Assembly (NCBI RefSeq): GCF_003058325.1
Contig: NZ_CP028843.1
Span: 6,429,001-6,493,000, forward strand
From: Methylobacterium currus
GTDB lineage: Bacteria > Pseudomonadota > Alphaproteobacteria > Rhizobiales > Beijerinckiaceae
DNA length: 64,000 bases
Reading direction: 5' to 3'
How positions within the stretch are numbered: position 1 is the first letter of the stretch; every line of letters starts with the position of its first letter. The notes under the pieces were generated by a model, which was not told the DNA's origin, did not search any database, and saw nothing but the letters and a program-made list of their open reading frames with translations. Positions 16,873 through 26,297 of the stretch are shown piece after piece. Made by a program: the position numbers and the translations under genes.

Positions 16873-18435
16873 TCAGGGCGCCTTGAAGTGGTCCTGCACC
16901 GACGCGGTCTCGCCCGAGACCGGATCGGCGAGGCGGAAGGTGAGCGGGACCGAGCCGGCGGTGCCGGGCGGCGCGAAGACGAGGACGCGGACCTCCCGCG
17001 TCGCGTCGGCCGGCACCGCGAGGTGACCCTCCGGCGCGCCGACGATCTCGGCGCGGGCGCCGGGCAGCCCCTCGACGACGAGGCCGAGCTCCCGCTCGAA
17101 CGGGCGCTTGTTGATGAGCCGGACGGTGTAGCCGTTGCGGATGCCGCCATCCGAGAGCGTGACGAAGAGCGGGTTGCGGTCGTGCAGGACGTTCACGCCG
17201 GTGAAGCTGCGGGTCGCGAGCGTGGTGAGCATGAAGCCGCCGATGCCGGCGACCAGGAGCCCGTACACGATGGTGCGCGGGCGCAGGATCTTGAACACGG
17301 GCGGCTTGCCCTCCGCCCGGCGCCGGCAATTCGCCTCGGTGTCGTAGGCGATGAGACCGGTCGGGCGCCCGAGCTTCTGCATGACGGTGTCGCAGGCATC
17401 GGCGCACAGGCCGCACTGGATGCAGGCCATCTGGAGGCCGTCGCGGATGTCGATCCCCGCCGGGCAGGCGGTGACGCAGGCGAAGCAATCGACGCAATCC
17501 CCCGCCGGCTGTCCGGCGGCGCGCAGGGCTTGCGACGTCTTCACCGAGGCGCGCGGCTCGCCGCGATCGACCCGGTAGAGGATGTTGAGCGAGTGCTCGT
17601 CGGTGAGCGAGCCCTGGATGCGCGGCCAGGGGCACATATAGGTGCAGACCTGCTCGCGCATGTGGCCGGCGAGCCCGTAGGTCGTGGCGGTCAGGGTCAG
17701 GATGGCGAAGACCGCCGTCGGCGGGGCCTGGAAGGTCGCGAGCTGATGCACCAAAGTCGGCGCGTCGGCGAAGTAGAGCACCCAGGCGCCGCCGGTCCAC
17801 CAGGCGATCAGGAGCCAGATCGCGTGCTTCATGGTGCGCAAGGCGACCTTCTCGATCGACCACGGCGCGGCATCGAGCTTCAGCCGCTCCCGGCGGTCGC
17901 CCTCGACCAGGCGCTCGACCGCGAGGAACAGGTCGGTCCAGACCGTCTGCGGGCAGAGATAGCCGCACCACATCCGGCCGGCGACCGCATTCATCAGGAA
18001 CAGGGTCAGGGCCGCCAGGATCAGCAGGCCCATCACGTAGGTGACCTCCTGCGGCCACAGCTCGATGAAGAAGAAGTAGAGCCGGCCGCGGTCGAGATCG
18101 ATCAGCACCGCCTGCGACGGCGCGCCCGGTCCGCGGTCCCAGCGCAGGAACGGCACGAGGTAGTAGATGGCGAGGGTGACCGCCAGGACGATCCACTTCG
18201 CGGTGCGGAAGCGCCCGCGCACCGCCTGCGGCTGGATCTTGCGCCGTGCCTCGTAGAGCGCGCCGGTGGGGGCTGAGACGACCCGCCGCGTCGCCGCCTC
18301 GCCGAACTTCTTCGTGCGGCCCTCCAGAACGGTCGTGCGACCCCCCGACGGGGTCGTGCGACCCCCGGTCGGGGGCGCGTGCCCCTCGTCGAGGGTCGTG
18401 GATCGCATCGTCCGCGCAGAATCCGTCGGGGCCAT
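16873..18435 (-). CDS. ccoG: cbb3 oxidase accessory protein CcoG (FixG), polyferredoxin
   Basis: About 520 residues. Membrane helices include WCGYLCPQTVWTD and CTYMCPWPRIQ. Two 4Fe-4S clusters lie in the middle (CVDCFACVTACPAGID and CIQCGLCADACDTVM), followed by an Ig-like periplasmic domain. CcoG reduces Cu(II) for the oxidase. The frame stays open to 18501, but that upstream ATG lies inside the anaerobox. I therefore place the start at the ATG at 18435, about 31 nt after the predicted transcript start; 18408 is the alternative. Near the start the protein has short repeats (GGRTTPSGGRTTVLEGRTKK) encoded by near-identical copies of gtcgtgcgacccc, odd for this family. Confidence 0.93.
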   Translation of the reverse strand: MAPTDSARTMRSTTLDEGHAPPTGGRTTPSGGRTTVLEGRTKKFGEAATRRVVSAPTGALYEARRKIQPQAVRGRFRTAKWIVLAVTLAIYYLVPFLRWDRGPGAPSQAVLIDLDRGRLYFFFIELWPQEVTYVMGLLILAALTLFLMNAVAGRMWCGYLCPQTVWTDLFLAVERLVEGDRRERLKLDAAPWSIEKVALRTMKHAIWLLIAWWTGGAWVLYFADAPTLVHQLATFQAPPTAVFAILTLTATTYGLAGHMREQVCTYMCPWPRIQGSLTDEHSLNILYRVDRGEPRASVKTSQALRAAGQPAGDCVDCFACVTACPAGIDIRDGLQMACIQCGLCADACDTVMQKLGRPTGLIAYDTEANCRRRAEGKPPVFKILRPRTIVYGLLVAGIGGFMLTTLATRSFTGVNVLHDRNPLFVTLSDGGIRNGYTVRLINKRPFERELGLVVEGLPGARAEIVGAPEGHLAVPADATREVRVLVFAPPGTAGSVPLTFRLADPVSGETASVQDHFKAP

Positions 18436-18500
18436 CACCGCGTGTCCAGCCGCCCGGGAACGGGCGCCCGATGTCTTGGGCCGAGGGGCGGCCCGCGGCA

Positions 18501-18514
18501 TTGATCTCGCGCAA
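18501..18514 (-). promoter_or_regulatory. Anaerobox upstream of ccoGHIS
   Basis: TTGATCTCGCGCAA, close to TTGAT-N4-ATCAA. The centre at 18507.5 predicts a start site near 18466, in front of the ccoG ATG at 18435. It overlaps the upstream candidate ATG at 18501 and so decides the ccoG start. The 18515-18687 interval otherwise holds nothing visible. Confidence 0.75.
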
Positions 18515-18687
18515 TCGGGAAGTCGGGCCGGCCTCCTGCGGTGACGAGCGTTCGTTCGGCGTCGCGCCGGCCGGGCACGGGCGGCGGTCCGGCAGCCGCC
18601 CCTCGTGACGAGGGACCTGGCCTGGAACCGGCCCCGGCGCTCCGCGGTTCGGGGCTGCCACTGGCGCGGGTGCGATGTCCGGACGGC

Positions 18688-20139
18688 CTAAAGCGTGGTG
18701 CCTCCGGTGCGGGTGACCGCCGGTGGGGCCCAGGCGCCGGTGAGCAGCGCGCCTTTCGGCCAGTAGGTCCGCAGCATCAGGTTGAACGGCCCCTTCGGGG
18801 CAGGCAGCCAGTTCGCCTCCCGCATGGCGCCGGGGCTCTCGTTTTGAATGAGGAGATCGACCGAGCCGTCCGGGTTGGCCTGAAGGCTGTTGCGTGGGCT
18901 GACGGTGTAGCGGTTGAGCGGGTTGTCGACGAAGAAGAAGTCCGCGTCATACATCGTCAATGACCAGAAGCCTTCGACCGGCGGCATGTCACCCGCGGCA
19001 AAGCGCATGACGTAGTTCGAGGTGCCGTTTAGCCGGCGCCCAGCCGAATCCACCATTGTCATCGGGTAGACTGCGTCCTGCGGCAAGTTGCAGCCTAGGC
19101 CCACCGCCGCGATGAAGGCGCGCTGCAGGTAATCCTTGCCGTAATCGCCACCGTCCGTCGTGAAGGTCCAGCCGTTGACGTGGCTGCCCGTCCTCTTCTC
19201 GTGCTCCATGATCCGGGCAAGGGCGAGCGGTGGTGCCTGCTCGACCGCCTGTCGAGCGGCGAGCGGCAGTTTGCCTGCGTCGAAGGGCTGGCCGGGAACG
19301 ATGCCGAGCGCGGCCATCCTGGCGACCGGAACCCCGTCGGCGAGCGCCGGCGGGTTGTCCTTCATCAGGGCCGCGAGCAGGTTGAAGTAGGTCGACGCGT
19401 CCATGCGGTTGACCTGCTCGCGCACCGCCGTCTTGCCGTCGATGCTCGGATCGACCCGGCCGGCCGGCGGCGTGGAGGGTCTGCCGGCCGCGCTCGCCGG
19501 GATGAGCCGGTACCGGTCCTGAAGTGCGTGGACGGCCGCGTAATCGTCGGGTGTGCCCGTGCAATAGGTCCGACCGAGGATCCAGATCAGGCTGGTGGGC
19601 GCCTGGATCAACGTGGCGCCGGGCGGTACGCTGCCGCTCCAGCCGGGCCCGACGATGAGATAGGTCTGCGGCCCCGTCCCGGTCGTGCGCTTGCCCGGAA
19701 CCGCGAAGATGTTCGTCCAGGCACTGAGCATGGGCATGAGGAAGTAGCGCCCGTCCATCTCCGGGATGCCGAAGAGGTAGGGTTCTCGGCCGACATCGAC
19801 GAAGGCGAGCGAGTAGAGCGTGTCGGCGTTGGGTGCGGTGACGGCCCGGAACGTCGCATCGGGGTAACGACGCACATTGCTGATCTGGCCCATCGGCGCA
19901 CCCCTGGCGCCTTCTGGTGCGGCGACGTTGGTGAGAACGCGCCGGGTCATCTCCATGGTGACGAGCGGATACCCATAGATGTAGGCGCCCACCGCCATCT
20001 CGAGCGGGTCCGCCACCCCCTGATTGCCGATGACGGGCGCGTCCTGAGCGACGGTCTGGGCGTCGGCGGCGGGCGTCGCAGGACCGACGAACGGGATCGT
20101 GGCAGCGCCCGCGGCGAAGATCCGTCTGGTCACTTCCAT
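18688..20139 (-). CDS. DUF1254/DUF1214 exported protein
   Basis: 483 residues. An Arg-Arg signal (VTRRIFAAGAATIPFVG) leads to the DUF1254 domain (~50-180: YIYGYPLVTMEMTRR, APNADTLYSLAFVD, RYFLMPMLSAW) and the DUF1214 domain (~330-460: YPMTMVDSAGRRLNGTSNYV, FWSLTMYD, SPGAMREANWLPAP). The family is common in the periplasm of environmental proteobacteria and has no settled reaction. The gene sits between the two cbb3 clusters, which are usually adjacent, with 172 bp before the ccoG box. It could be driven from the distant anaerobox-like site at 20344. Confidence 0.88.
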   Translation of the reverse strand: MEVTRRIFAAGAATIPFVGPATPAADAQTVAQDAPVIGNQGVADPLEMAVGAYIYGYPLVTMEMTRRVLTNVAAPEGARGAPMGQISNVRRYPDATFRAVTAPNADTLYSLAFVDVGREPYLFGIPEMDGRYFLMPMLSAWTNIFAVPGKRTTGTGPQTYLIVGPGWSGSVPPGATLIQAPTSLIWILGRTYCTGTPDDYAAVHALQDRYRLIPASAAGRPSTPPAGRVDPSIDGKTAVREQVNRMDASTYFNLLAALMKDNPPALADGVPVARMAALGIVPGQPFDAGKLPLAARQAVEQAPPLALARIMEHEKRTGSHVNGWTFTTDGGDYGKDYLQRAFIAAVGLGCNLPQDAVYPMTMVDSAGRRLNGTSNYVMRFAAGDMPPVEGFWSLTMYDADFFFVDNPLNRYTVSPRNSLQANPDGSVDLLIQNESPGAMREANWLPAPKGPFNLMLRTYWPKGALLTGAWAPPAVTRTGGTTL

Positions 20140-20343
20140 GGATCGCCTCCTGCGAGCGACGGGCCCCTGCGGGCGACGGGCCCATGTCGAGCCTTCGGAA
20201 ACCTCGGACCCGTCGCGCTTTCGGCTAAGGGGCCATCATCGGCGGCCGCCCATCTGCCTCGGCGGCAGCAATCGGGATTGCGCCGGGAGCATGGCACCAG
20301 CCCCTTGAGCGGGCGAAGAAAGCACGAAGACGGACATGTCCGC

Positions 20344-20357
20344 TTGAGATATGTCAA
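20344..20357 (-). promoter_or_regulatory. Anaerobox-like site in a 365-bp intergenic region
   Basis: TTGAGATATGTCAA fits TTGA-N6-TCAA. It lies 205-218 bp upstream of the DUF1254 start, so that gene would have a leader of about 170 nt. It stands in an A+T-rich patch (about 20335-20400) within the gene-free stretch 20140-20504, which shows nothing else. The distance makes function less certain than for the other boxes. Confidence 0.4.
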
Positions 20358-20504
20358 ATTTGCTGTATTGCGCGCAAAATCTCAAGCCGAATTCGCCGCG
20401 CCCGAAGCTTGTCTCATGAACTGGCTCATGCGGAGACTTGCGCGAGGCAATCACGCATCACGGCGTGAACGATGATGCCGAGGCTTGCGGCGGCAGGGAC
20501 GGGC

Positions 20505-20735
20505 CTACCAGCGGCGGTAGCGCCGGACGCCGATCGCTCGCGGGCCGTAATATCCGCGCCGAACGACCCCTACCGCACGCGGACCGTAATATCCCCGTCG
20601 GACACCGACCGCACCGCGCGGGCCGACGCAGCCCGCCCGGTAGATGCCGCGCGCACAGACGACGGCATTCGCCTCCGTCGGCAGGTAGGCGAGTACGCCC
20701 GTGACGAGACCGAGAGCGACCAGGATATACCGCAT
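20505..20735 (-). CDS. Small secreted Gly/Arg/Tyr-rich repeat protein
   Basis: 76 residues. A signal peptide (MRYILVALGLVTGVLAYLPTEANA) precedes two Cys and then three repeats of the form RRGYYGPRAxGV (about 12 residues each), ending RRYRRW. Basic secreted repeat peptides like this are frequent in Methylobacterium-type genomes, and their role is unknown. The DNA repeats are near-identical, so copy number may vary between strains. Confidence 0.72.
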   Translation of the reverse strand: MRYILVALGLVTGVLAYLPTEANAVVCARGIYRAGCVGPRGAVGVRRGYYGPRAVGVVRRGYYGPRAIGVRRYRRW

Positions 20736-21060
20736 GACGGACCTCCGCGCGTTGCAGCACCGGCAAGATCAAGGACATACCGCCGCATCACGGCAGTCGT
20801 AACGGTAGCATGATCTTGAAGAAATTTCCGATCATTTGTGAAGACGGTACGCTTATAGGACGAATTGTCGTTTTGATGGCTATCGCATCGCCGGCAAGCG
20901 CAGGCCGGGCGCTGGCTCCGCCCGGGCCGGCGACGGAGCGCCGGCGTCGCTGCATCGCGCTTCGCGGACATCCGGGAACGGAGCCCAACGGTCGTTCTCA
21001 GCGACCGCTGGTGTCACGACTTCGCTGCGCGACCGTGGTCGTGAGAGGGCGTGCCGCCCG
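20736..21060. other. Intergenic region with no recognised gene
   Basis: 325 bp between ccoP and the small repeat protein. It contains an A+T-rich block (about 20805-20880) suited to a promoter for the leftward 76-aa gene. I see no open frame with family features, no T-tract terminator and no clear anaerobox. Confidence 0.5.
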
Positions 21061-21963
21061 CTACTTCCCACCCCCGAGCCCGTGAATGTAGACCGCCAGC
21101 GACTTGATGGTCGCGGCGTCGAGCCGGCCCTCCCAGGTCGGCATCACGCCCTTGCGCCCGCCCTGGATCGTCGCCGCCACCTCCTGCGGCGCGGAGCCGT
21201 AGAGCCAGACCGCGTCGGTGAGGTTCGGGGCACCCATCTCCGGATTCCCCTTGCCCTGCTCGCCGTGGCAGGCGGCGCAGGTCTGGGCGAAGATCTCCGC
21301 GCCCTTCTCCAGGCTCAGGGCCGGCGCGAAGGCCTTGCCGGACAGGGACAGGACGTAGTTGGCGACCGTCTCGACCTCGTCGCGCTTGAGGATGCCGTCG
21401 CGCCCGAAGGCCGGCATCTCGCCCGCGCGGGTGTCGGCGTGGCCGGAGCGGATGCCGACCCGGATCGTCCGGGCGATGGCGTCGAGGCTCCCGCCCCAGA
21501 GCCAGTCGTCGTCCTGGAGGTTCGGGTAGCCGGTCCGGCCTGTTGCCGCGGTGCCGTGGCAGGCGGCGCAGTTGTCGCCGAAGGCGGCCTTGCCGGTGGC
21601 GAGCGCCAGCGGCATCAGCGTCGGGTCGGCGGCGATCTGGGCGAGATCCGCCGAGGCGAGCTTCTCCTGGCCCAACGCCGCGCGCGCCGCCTTCGTCGCC
21701 GCGACGTCGGCCAGCACCGCCGCGCGGGTCGAGTAACCCAGCAGGCCGCGGGTGTGGTCCGAGACGAGCGGCCAGGCCGGATAGGCGATCCAGTAGCCGA
21801 AGGCCCACACGATGGTGGCGTAGAGCGAGGTGAGCCACCAGCGCGGCAGCGGGTTGTTGTACTCGGCGATGCCGTCCCACTCGTGGCCTGTGGTCTCTTG
21901 CCCGGTGGCGTCCGGGCCGGTGGTGGCGGGGGTGGCGGATTTGAGGTCGGTCACGAGGCTCAC
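21061..21963 (-). CDS. ccoP: cbb3 oxidase dihaem cytochrome c subunit CcoP (FixP)
   Basis: 300 residues. An N-terminal region with the CcoP opening HEWDGIAEYNNPLPRWWL leads into one membrane helix. Two c-type haem sites follow (CAACH after KAAFGDN, and CAACH after IFAQT), each with a later Met ligand (EMPAF, GVMPTW). It passes electrons from the cytochrome bc1 side to CcoO. The GTG start overlaps the ccoQ stop (GTGA). Confidence 0.96.
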   Translation of the reverse strand: MSLVTDLKSATPATTGPDATGQETTGHEWDGIAEYNNPLPRWWLTSLYATIVWAFGYWIAYPAWPLVSDHTRGLLGYSTRAAVLADVAATKAARAALGQEKLASADLAQIAADPTLMPLALATGKAAFGDNCAACHGTAATGRTGYPNLQDDDWLWGGSLDAIARTIRVGIRSGHADTRAGEMPAFGRDGILKRDEVETVANYVLSLSGKAFAPALSLEKGAEIFAQTCAACHGEQGKGNPEMGAPNLTDAVWLYGSAPQEVAATIQGGRKGVMPTWEGRLDAATIKSLAVYIHGLGGGK

Positions 21964-22109
21964 TCCTCGTCGAGGGGCAGGCGGGCGGCGGCGTCGAACC
22001 GGCCCTGGTTGCGCGGCCAGAGCGCGTAGAGCGTGGCTCCGGCAAACAACGCCACGAAGTAGAGAAGGCCGCTCGTCTGAGCGAAGCGGGAGGCGAGATC
22101 GTAGGTCAC
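21960..22109 (-). CDS. ccoQ: cbb3 oxidase small subunit CcoQ (FixQ)
   Basis: 49 residues, too short to stand out by length alone. GTG start, then TYDLASRFAQTSGLLYFVAL with one transmembrane helix, LYALWPRNQGRFDAAA and an acidic end. This is the standard CcoQ form, and it stabilises the oxidase. It lies 5 bp after ccoO and overlaps ccoP by 4 bp. Confidence 0.93.
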   Translation of the reverse strand: MTYDLASRFAQTSGLLYFVALFAGATLYALWPRNQGRFDAAARLPLDEE

Positions 22110-22114
22110 GACAA

Positions 22115-22855
22115 TTACCTCAGGTTCTTCTGATCGTCGTAGATCTTGAAATCGACCATCGTGCCGAGCACCTGGAGGTAGGCCACGAGGGCGTCGAGCT
22201 CGGTGGCGCGGCCGCGCTCGCCGGGGGCGTGCAGGACGGCGCCGGGATAGCGCTGCGGGAACGTCGCATCCGCGCCGTCGGGATCGAGCTGGGCGTTAAG
22301 GTCGCCTTGCGCCCGCAGGATCATGTCCGGGCTGTAGGGCACGCCGAGCCTGGCGTTCGCCCTCAGGTCGTCGGCGACGGATTCCGCGTCGAGCGGCCGG
22401 TCGAGGAAGGCGTAGGCCGGCATGATCGAGCCGGGGACGACCGCGCGCGGGTCCTTCAGGTGCTCGCGGTGCCAGGCATCGGAATACTTCGCGCCGACCC
22501 GGGCGAGGTCGGGCCCGGTGCGCTTCGAGCCCCACTGGAACGGGTGGTCGTACATCGACTCGGCGGCGAGCGAGAAATGGCCGTAGCGCTCGACCTCGTC
22601 GCGCATCGGGCGCACCATCTGGCTGTGGCAGAGGTAGCAGCCCTCGCGCACGTAGATGTTGCGGCCGGCGAGTTCCAGCGGCGTGTAGGGCCGCACGCCC
22701 TCCGCCGCCTCGATGGTGCTCTTCAGGTAGAAGAGCGGGACGATCTCGATCAGGCCGCCGATGGCGACCACGATCAGGATGCCGATAAGCAGGAGGATCG
22801 AGTTCCGCTCGAAGAATTCATGCCTCTTCCAGAGGCCGGGCTGGGCGATGGCCAT
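22115..22855 (-). CDS. ccoO: cbb3 oxidase monohaem cytochrome c subunit CcoO (FixO)
   Basis: 246 residues. One N-terminal membrane helix ([20 protein letters not shown]) precedes the haem c site CYLCHSQ, preceded by [24 protein letters not shown] and the Met in SIMPAYAFL follow. It receives electrons from CcoP and passes them to CcoN. It lies 62 bp after ccoN in the same operon. Confidence 0.96.
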   Translation of the reverse strand: MAIAQPGLWKRHEFFERNSILLLIGILIVVAIGGLIEIVPLFYLKSTIEAAEGVRPYTPLELAGRNIYVREGCYLCHSQMVRPMRDEVERYGHFSLAAESMYDHPFQWGSKRTGPDLARVGAKYSDAWHREHLKDPRAVVPGSIMPAYAFLDRPLDAESVADDLRANARLGVPYSPDMILRAQGDLNAQLDPDGADATFPQRYPGAVLHAPGERGRATELDALVAYLQVLGTMVDFKIYDDQKNLR

Positions 22856-22917
22856 GGCCGGGTGCTTTCGCTGGGGACTTTCGGGGATGGGCCCGCCTTG
22901 CCGGCGGGCCGGGAGGG

Positions 22918-24591
22918 TTACTCGGCCGGGACCAGGGCGCCGTCGGCGGCGGGCTCGGGCTTGGCCGGATTCGGCACGCCCGCCTCGCGGCCCAGGATCG
23001 TCATGGCGAGGTTGTAGGCCATGATGAGCGCGCCGATCAGGAACAGGACGCCGCCCAGAGCCCGCACCAGGTAGTAGGGCTGCATCGCCTCGACGGTCTC
23101 GACGAAGGAATATTCGAGGAAGCCGAAGTCGTTATAGGCCCGCCACATCAGGCCCTGCATGATTCCGGCGACCCACATCGCCGTGATGTAGAGGACGATG
23201 CCGAGCGTCGAGACCCAGAAGTGCCACTCGACGAGCCGCAGGGAATAGACCTCGCGGCGGTTCCACAGCCACGGCACCAGGCAGTAGAGGGCGCCGAACG
23301 ACACGTAGGCGACCCAGCCGAGCGCCCCGGAATGGACGTGGCCGATGGTCCAGTCGGTGTAGTGGCTGAGCGCGTTGACCGCCTTGATCGACATCATCGG
23401 CCCCTCGAAGGTCGCCATGCCGTAGAAGGCGAGGGAGACGACCATCAGGCGCAGGATCGGATCGGTGCGTAAGCGGTCCCAGGCGCCCGAGAGCGTCATC
23501 AGGCCGTTGATCATGCCGCCCCAGGACGGCATCCACAGCATGATCGAGAAGGTCATGCCGAGCGTCTGGGCCCAGTCCGGCAACGCCGTGTAGTGCAGGT
23601 GGTGCGGACCGGCCCAGATATACATGAAGATCAGGGCCCAGAAGTGGATGATCGACAGCCGGTAGGAATAGATCGGCCGCTCCGCCCGCTTCGGGACAAA
23701 GTAGTACATGATCGCGAGGAAGCCGGCGGTGAGAAAGAAGCCGACGGCATTGTGGCCGTACCACCACTGGACGAGCGCATCCTGCACGCCGGAGAAGACC
23801 GGGTAGGATTTCGAGCCGAACACCGTCACCGGGATGCTGAGGTTGTTCACGATGTGCAGCATCGCGATGGTGACGATGAAGGCGAGGTAGAACCAGTTCG
23901 CCACGAAGATGTGCGGCTCGCGCCGTTTGGCGAGGGTGGCAAGGAAAACCACCAGGTAGACGACCCAGACGATCGTGAGCCAGAGGTCGGCGTACCATTC
24001 GGGCTCGGCATATTCCTTCGACTGGGTGACCCCCATCAGGTAGCCGGTGCCGGCGATGACGATGAACAGGTTGTAGCCGAGCACCACGAACCACGGCGCG
24101 AGGTCGCCCGCGAGGCGCGCCCGGCAGGTCCGCTGCACCACGTAGAGCGAGGTCGCGATCAGCACGTTGCCGCCGAAGGCGAAGATCACCGCCGAGGTGT
24201 GCAGCGGGCGCAGGCGCCCGAAGGTGGTGTATTCGAGCCCGAGATTGAGCGAGGGCGCCCAGAGCTGGAAGGCGATGATGCAGCCGACCAGGAACCCGGC
24301 GATGCCCCATCCCATCGAGGCGATCGCCGCGAACTTGACGGGCCCGAAATTGTAGTTCGGCTTCCCCCCGATCTCCTGCGGGATCGGCTCGGGGTCGCGG
24401 GCGGCGTAGCGGCGCAGGATCGCGACGACCCCGGCGACGGCCGCGAGCGAGAAGAGGCCGGTATGCAGCCCGAAGGCGGGATCGACCGCCTTGGCCGAGG
24501 CGATCAGGCACAGGAGGGCGCCGAGGCCGAGAACGGCGCACAGGCCCGCCTCTCCCTCGGTCATGTATTTGGGTGCGGTTGTGGCGGGCAT
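22918..24591 (-). CDS. ccoN: cbb3 oxidase catalytic subunit CcoN (FixN)
   Basis: About 557 residues with some twelve to fourteen membrane helices. Haem and Cu ligands are visible: [15 protein letters not shown] (low-spin haem His), [14 protein letters not shown] (CuB His and the cross-linked Tyr region), [17 protein letters not shown] (two CuB His), and [17 protein letters not shown]. It reduces oxygen to water at very low oxygen tension and pumps protons. The start is placed at [14 protein letters not shown] (24591); the frame stays open upstream, but a box-derived transcript would begin near 24626. Confidence 0.97.
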   Translation of the reverse strand: MPATTAPKYMTEGEAGLCAVLGLGALLCLIASAKAVDPAFGLHTGLFSLAAVAGVVAILRRYAARDPEPIPQEIGGKPNYNFGPVKFAAIASMGWGIAGFLVGCIIAFQLWAPSLNLGLEYTTFGRLRPLHTSAVIFAFGGNVLIATSLYVVQRTCRARLAGDLAPWFVVLGYNLFIVIAGTGYLMGVTQSKEYAEPEWYADLWLTIVWVVYLVVFLATLAKRREPHIFVANWFYLAFIVTIAMLHIVNNLSIPVTVFGSKSYPVFSGVQDALVQWWYGHNAVGFFLTAGFLAIMYYFVPKRAERPIYSYRLSIIHFWALIFMYIWAGPHHLHYTALPDWAQTLGMTFSIMLWMPSWGGMINGLMTLSGAWDRLRTDPILRLMVVSLAFYGMATFEGPMMSIKAVNALSHYTDWTIGHVHSGALGWVAYVSFGALYCLVPWLWNRREVYSLRLVEWHFWVSTLGIVLYITAMWVAGIMQGLMWRAYNDFGFLEYSFVETVEAMQPYYLVRALGGVLFLIGALIMAYNLAMTILGREAGVPNPAKPEPAADGALVPAE

Positions 24592-24660
24592 GGCTGAATC
24601 GGTTCGCTCCACGCGGTGATGCGGGACGACCCGTTTGTCCACGCGGCCGGCGGCGGAGCC

Positions 24661-24674
24661 TTGATCTGCGTCAA
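24661..24674 (-). promoter_or_regulatory. Anaerobox upstream of ccoNOQP
   Basis: TTGATCTGCGTCAA, TTGA-N6-TCAA exactly. The centre at 24667.5 predicts a minus-strand start near 24626, giving a leader of about 35 nt before ccoN. It is one of two such sites in the ccoN/hemN divergent region. Confidence 0.8.
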
Positions 24675-24729
24675 TCCCCCCGGAGCCGGCCGGCGATGAC
24701 CGTGAGGTGGCCGGCCCGGCACCGGCCGA

Positions 24730-24743
24730 TTGATCCAGCGCAA
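24730..24743 (+). promoter_or_regulatory. Anaerobox upstream of hemN
   Basis: TTGATCCAGCGCAA, close to the FixK consensus. The centre at 24736.5 predicts a plus-strand start near 24778, about 42 nt before the hemN ATG. Confidence 0.75.
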
Positions 24744-24819
24744 GGCGGGGGGCCGGGCGGCCCGCGAGGCTTGGCGCCGGAAAGCCCCCCTAAACCCCTC
24801 TCCCAGAAACCCCCGATCC

Positions 24820-26178
24820 ATGATCTCTCCCGACCTGATCGACCGCCTCGGCGGCGAGCGCGTGCCGCGCTACACCAGCTATCCCACCGCTCCGCATTTC
24901 ACCGCCGAGGTCGGCCCGCAGGAGGTCGCCGGCTGGCTCTCGGGAATCGGCGAGGGCGAGGCGGTCTCGGCCTATCTCCACGTGCCGTTCTGCGCCGAGC
25001 TGTGCCTCTATTGCGGCTGCCACACCAAGGTCGCGCGCCGCTACGCGCCGATCGAGTCCTACGTCGCCGCGCTCGAGCGCGAGATCGACCTCGTCGCGGG
25101 CCGTGTCGCCGGCCGGCCGACCCTGCGCCACCTGCACTGGGGCGGCGGCACCCCGACCAGCTTGCGCGGCTCGGACATGCGCCGCATCGGGGCGCGCCTG
25201 CGCGAGGGCTTCAGGTTCGCGCGCGACATCGAGATCGCGGTCGAGATCGATCCCCGCACCCTGACGCCGGCCGATGTCGAGACCCTGGCCGCCATCGGCG
25301 TCACCCGGGCGAGCCTGGGCGTGCAGAGCCTCGATCCTCAGGTCCAGCGCGCGATCCGCCGTGTCCAATCGGTGGAGGAGACCGCGCGGGCCGTGGCGTG
25401 GCTGCGCCATGTCGGCATCGAAGCGGTGAATATCGACGTGATGGTGGGGTTGCCGCACCAGAGCGTGGACAACGTGATCGCGACTTTGGACCACGCCCTC
25501 GACCTCGCCCCGGACCGGGTCGCGGTGTTCGGCTACGGCCACGTGCCCTGGATGAAGCCGCACCAGCGCGCCCTGCCGGAGGCGGCCCTGCCCGGCCCCC
25601 GCGAGCGCCACGCGCAATTCGAGGCGGCCGCCGCGCGGCTCGTCCGCGCCGGGTATCTCCGCGTCGGGCTCGACCATTTCGCGCAGCCCGACGACCCCCT
25701 CGCCCGCGCCATGGCGGAGGGGCGGCTCTTCCGCAACTTCCAGGGTTATACGACGGATGCCGCCGAGACGCTGATCGGCTTCGGGGCCTCCGCCATCTCG
25801 AGCCTGCCCGGCGGCTACGCCCAGAACACCCTCGACATCGCCGCCTATGGCGACGCCCTGCGGCAGGGCCGCCTCGCCACCGCCCGGGGCCTCGTGCCGA
25901 CGCCGGAGGACCGCCTGCGCCGGGAGGTGATCGAGCGGCTGATGTGCGACCTCGCGGTCGATCTCGACGCGGTCTGCGCCCGGCACGGCGTCGCGGCCTC
26001 CTCCGTGTTCGCGAGCGAGCTGGCGGCGCTCGCCGAGATGGAGCGCCTCGGCGTGGTGCGGCGGGCCGGCCACCGCATCACCGTGCCGGAGGACATGCGC
26101 GGCCTAGTGCGCTCCGCGAGCGCCGTGTTCGACGCGCGGCTGTCCGGCGGGCCGGGCCGGCACTCGCCGAGCCTCTGA
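24820..26178 (+). CDS. hemN: Oxygen-independent coproporphyrinogen III oxidase HemN
   Basis: 452 residues. The radical-SAM cluster motif reads CAELCLYCGCH near residue 62, the extended CxxxCxxC-x-C form of true HemN rather than HemW. It follows VSAYLHVPF and precedes HWGGGTPTSL. RYTSYPTAPHF at the N-terminus and NFQGYTTDAAETLIGFGASAIS near the end are HemN hallmarks. It makes protoporphyrinogen without oxygen, supplying haem for the cbb3 oxidase. It is divergent from ccoN, with its own anaerobox. The ATG at 24820 begins the conserved N-terminus. Confidence 0.96.
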   Translation: MISPDLIDRLGGERVPRYTSYPTAPHFTAEVGPQEVAGWLSGIGEGEAVSAYLHVPFCAELCLYCGCHTKVARRYAPIESYVAALEREIDLVAGRVAGRPTLRHLHWGGGTPTSLRGSDMRRIGARLREGFRFARDIEIAVEIDPRTLTPADVETLAAIGVTRASLGVQSLDPQVQRAIRRVQSVEETARAVAWLRHVGIEAVNIDVMVGLPHQSVDNVIATLDHALDLAPDRVAVFGYGHVPWMKPHQRALPEAALPGPRERHAQFEAAAARLVRAGYLRVGLDHFAQPDDPLARAMAEGRLFRNFQGYTTDAAETLIGFGASAISSLPGGYAQNTLDIAAYGDALRQGRLATARGLVPTPEDRLRREVIERLMCDLAVDLDAVCARHGVAASSVFASELAALAEMERLGVVRRAGHRITVPEDMRGLVRSASAVFDARLSGGPGRHSPSL

Positions 26179-26297
26179 GCGGCCGTCTCCGGACAGCGGG
26201 ACCGCAGGTCGCGGGATCGAAACCGCCCAAGCCCCGTTCTCCCGCAACGAGCCGCAGCTTTCGAGACGAGTAACGGGCGCGGCGTTGCGAGGTCGTC

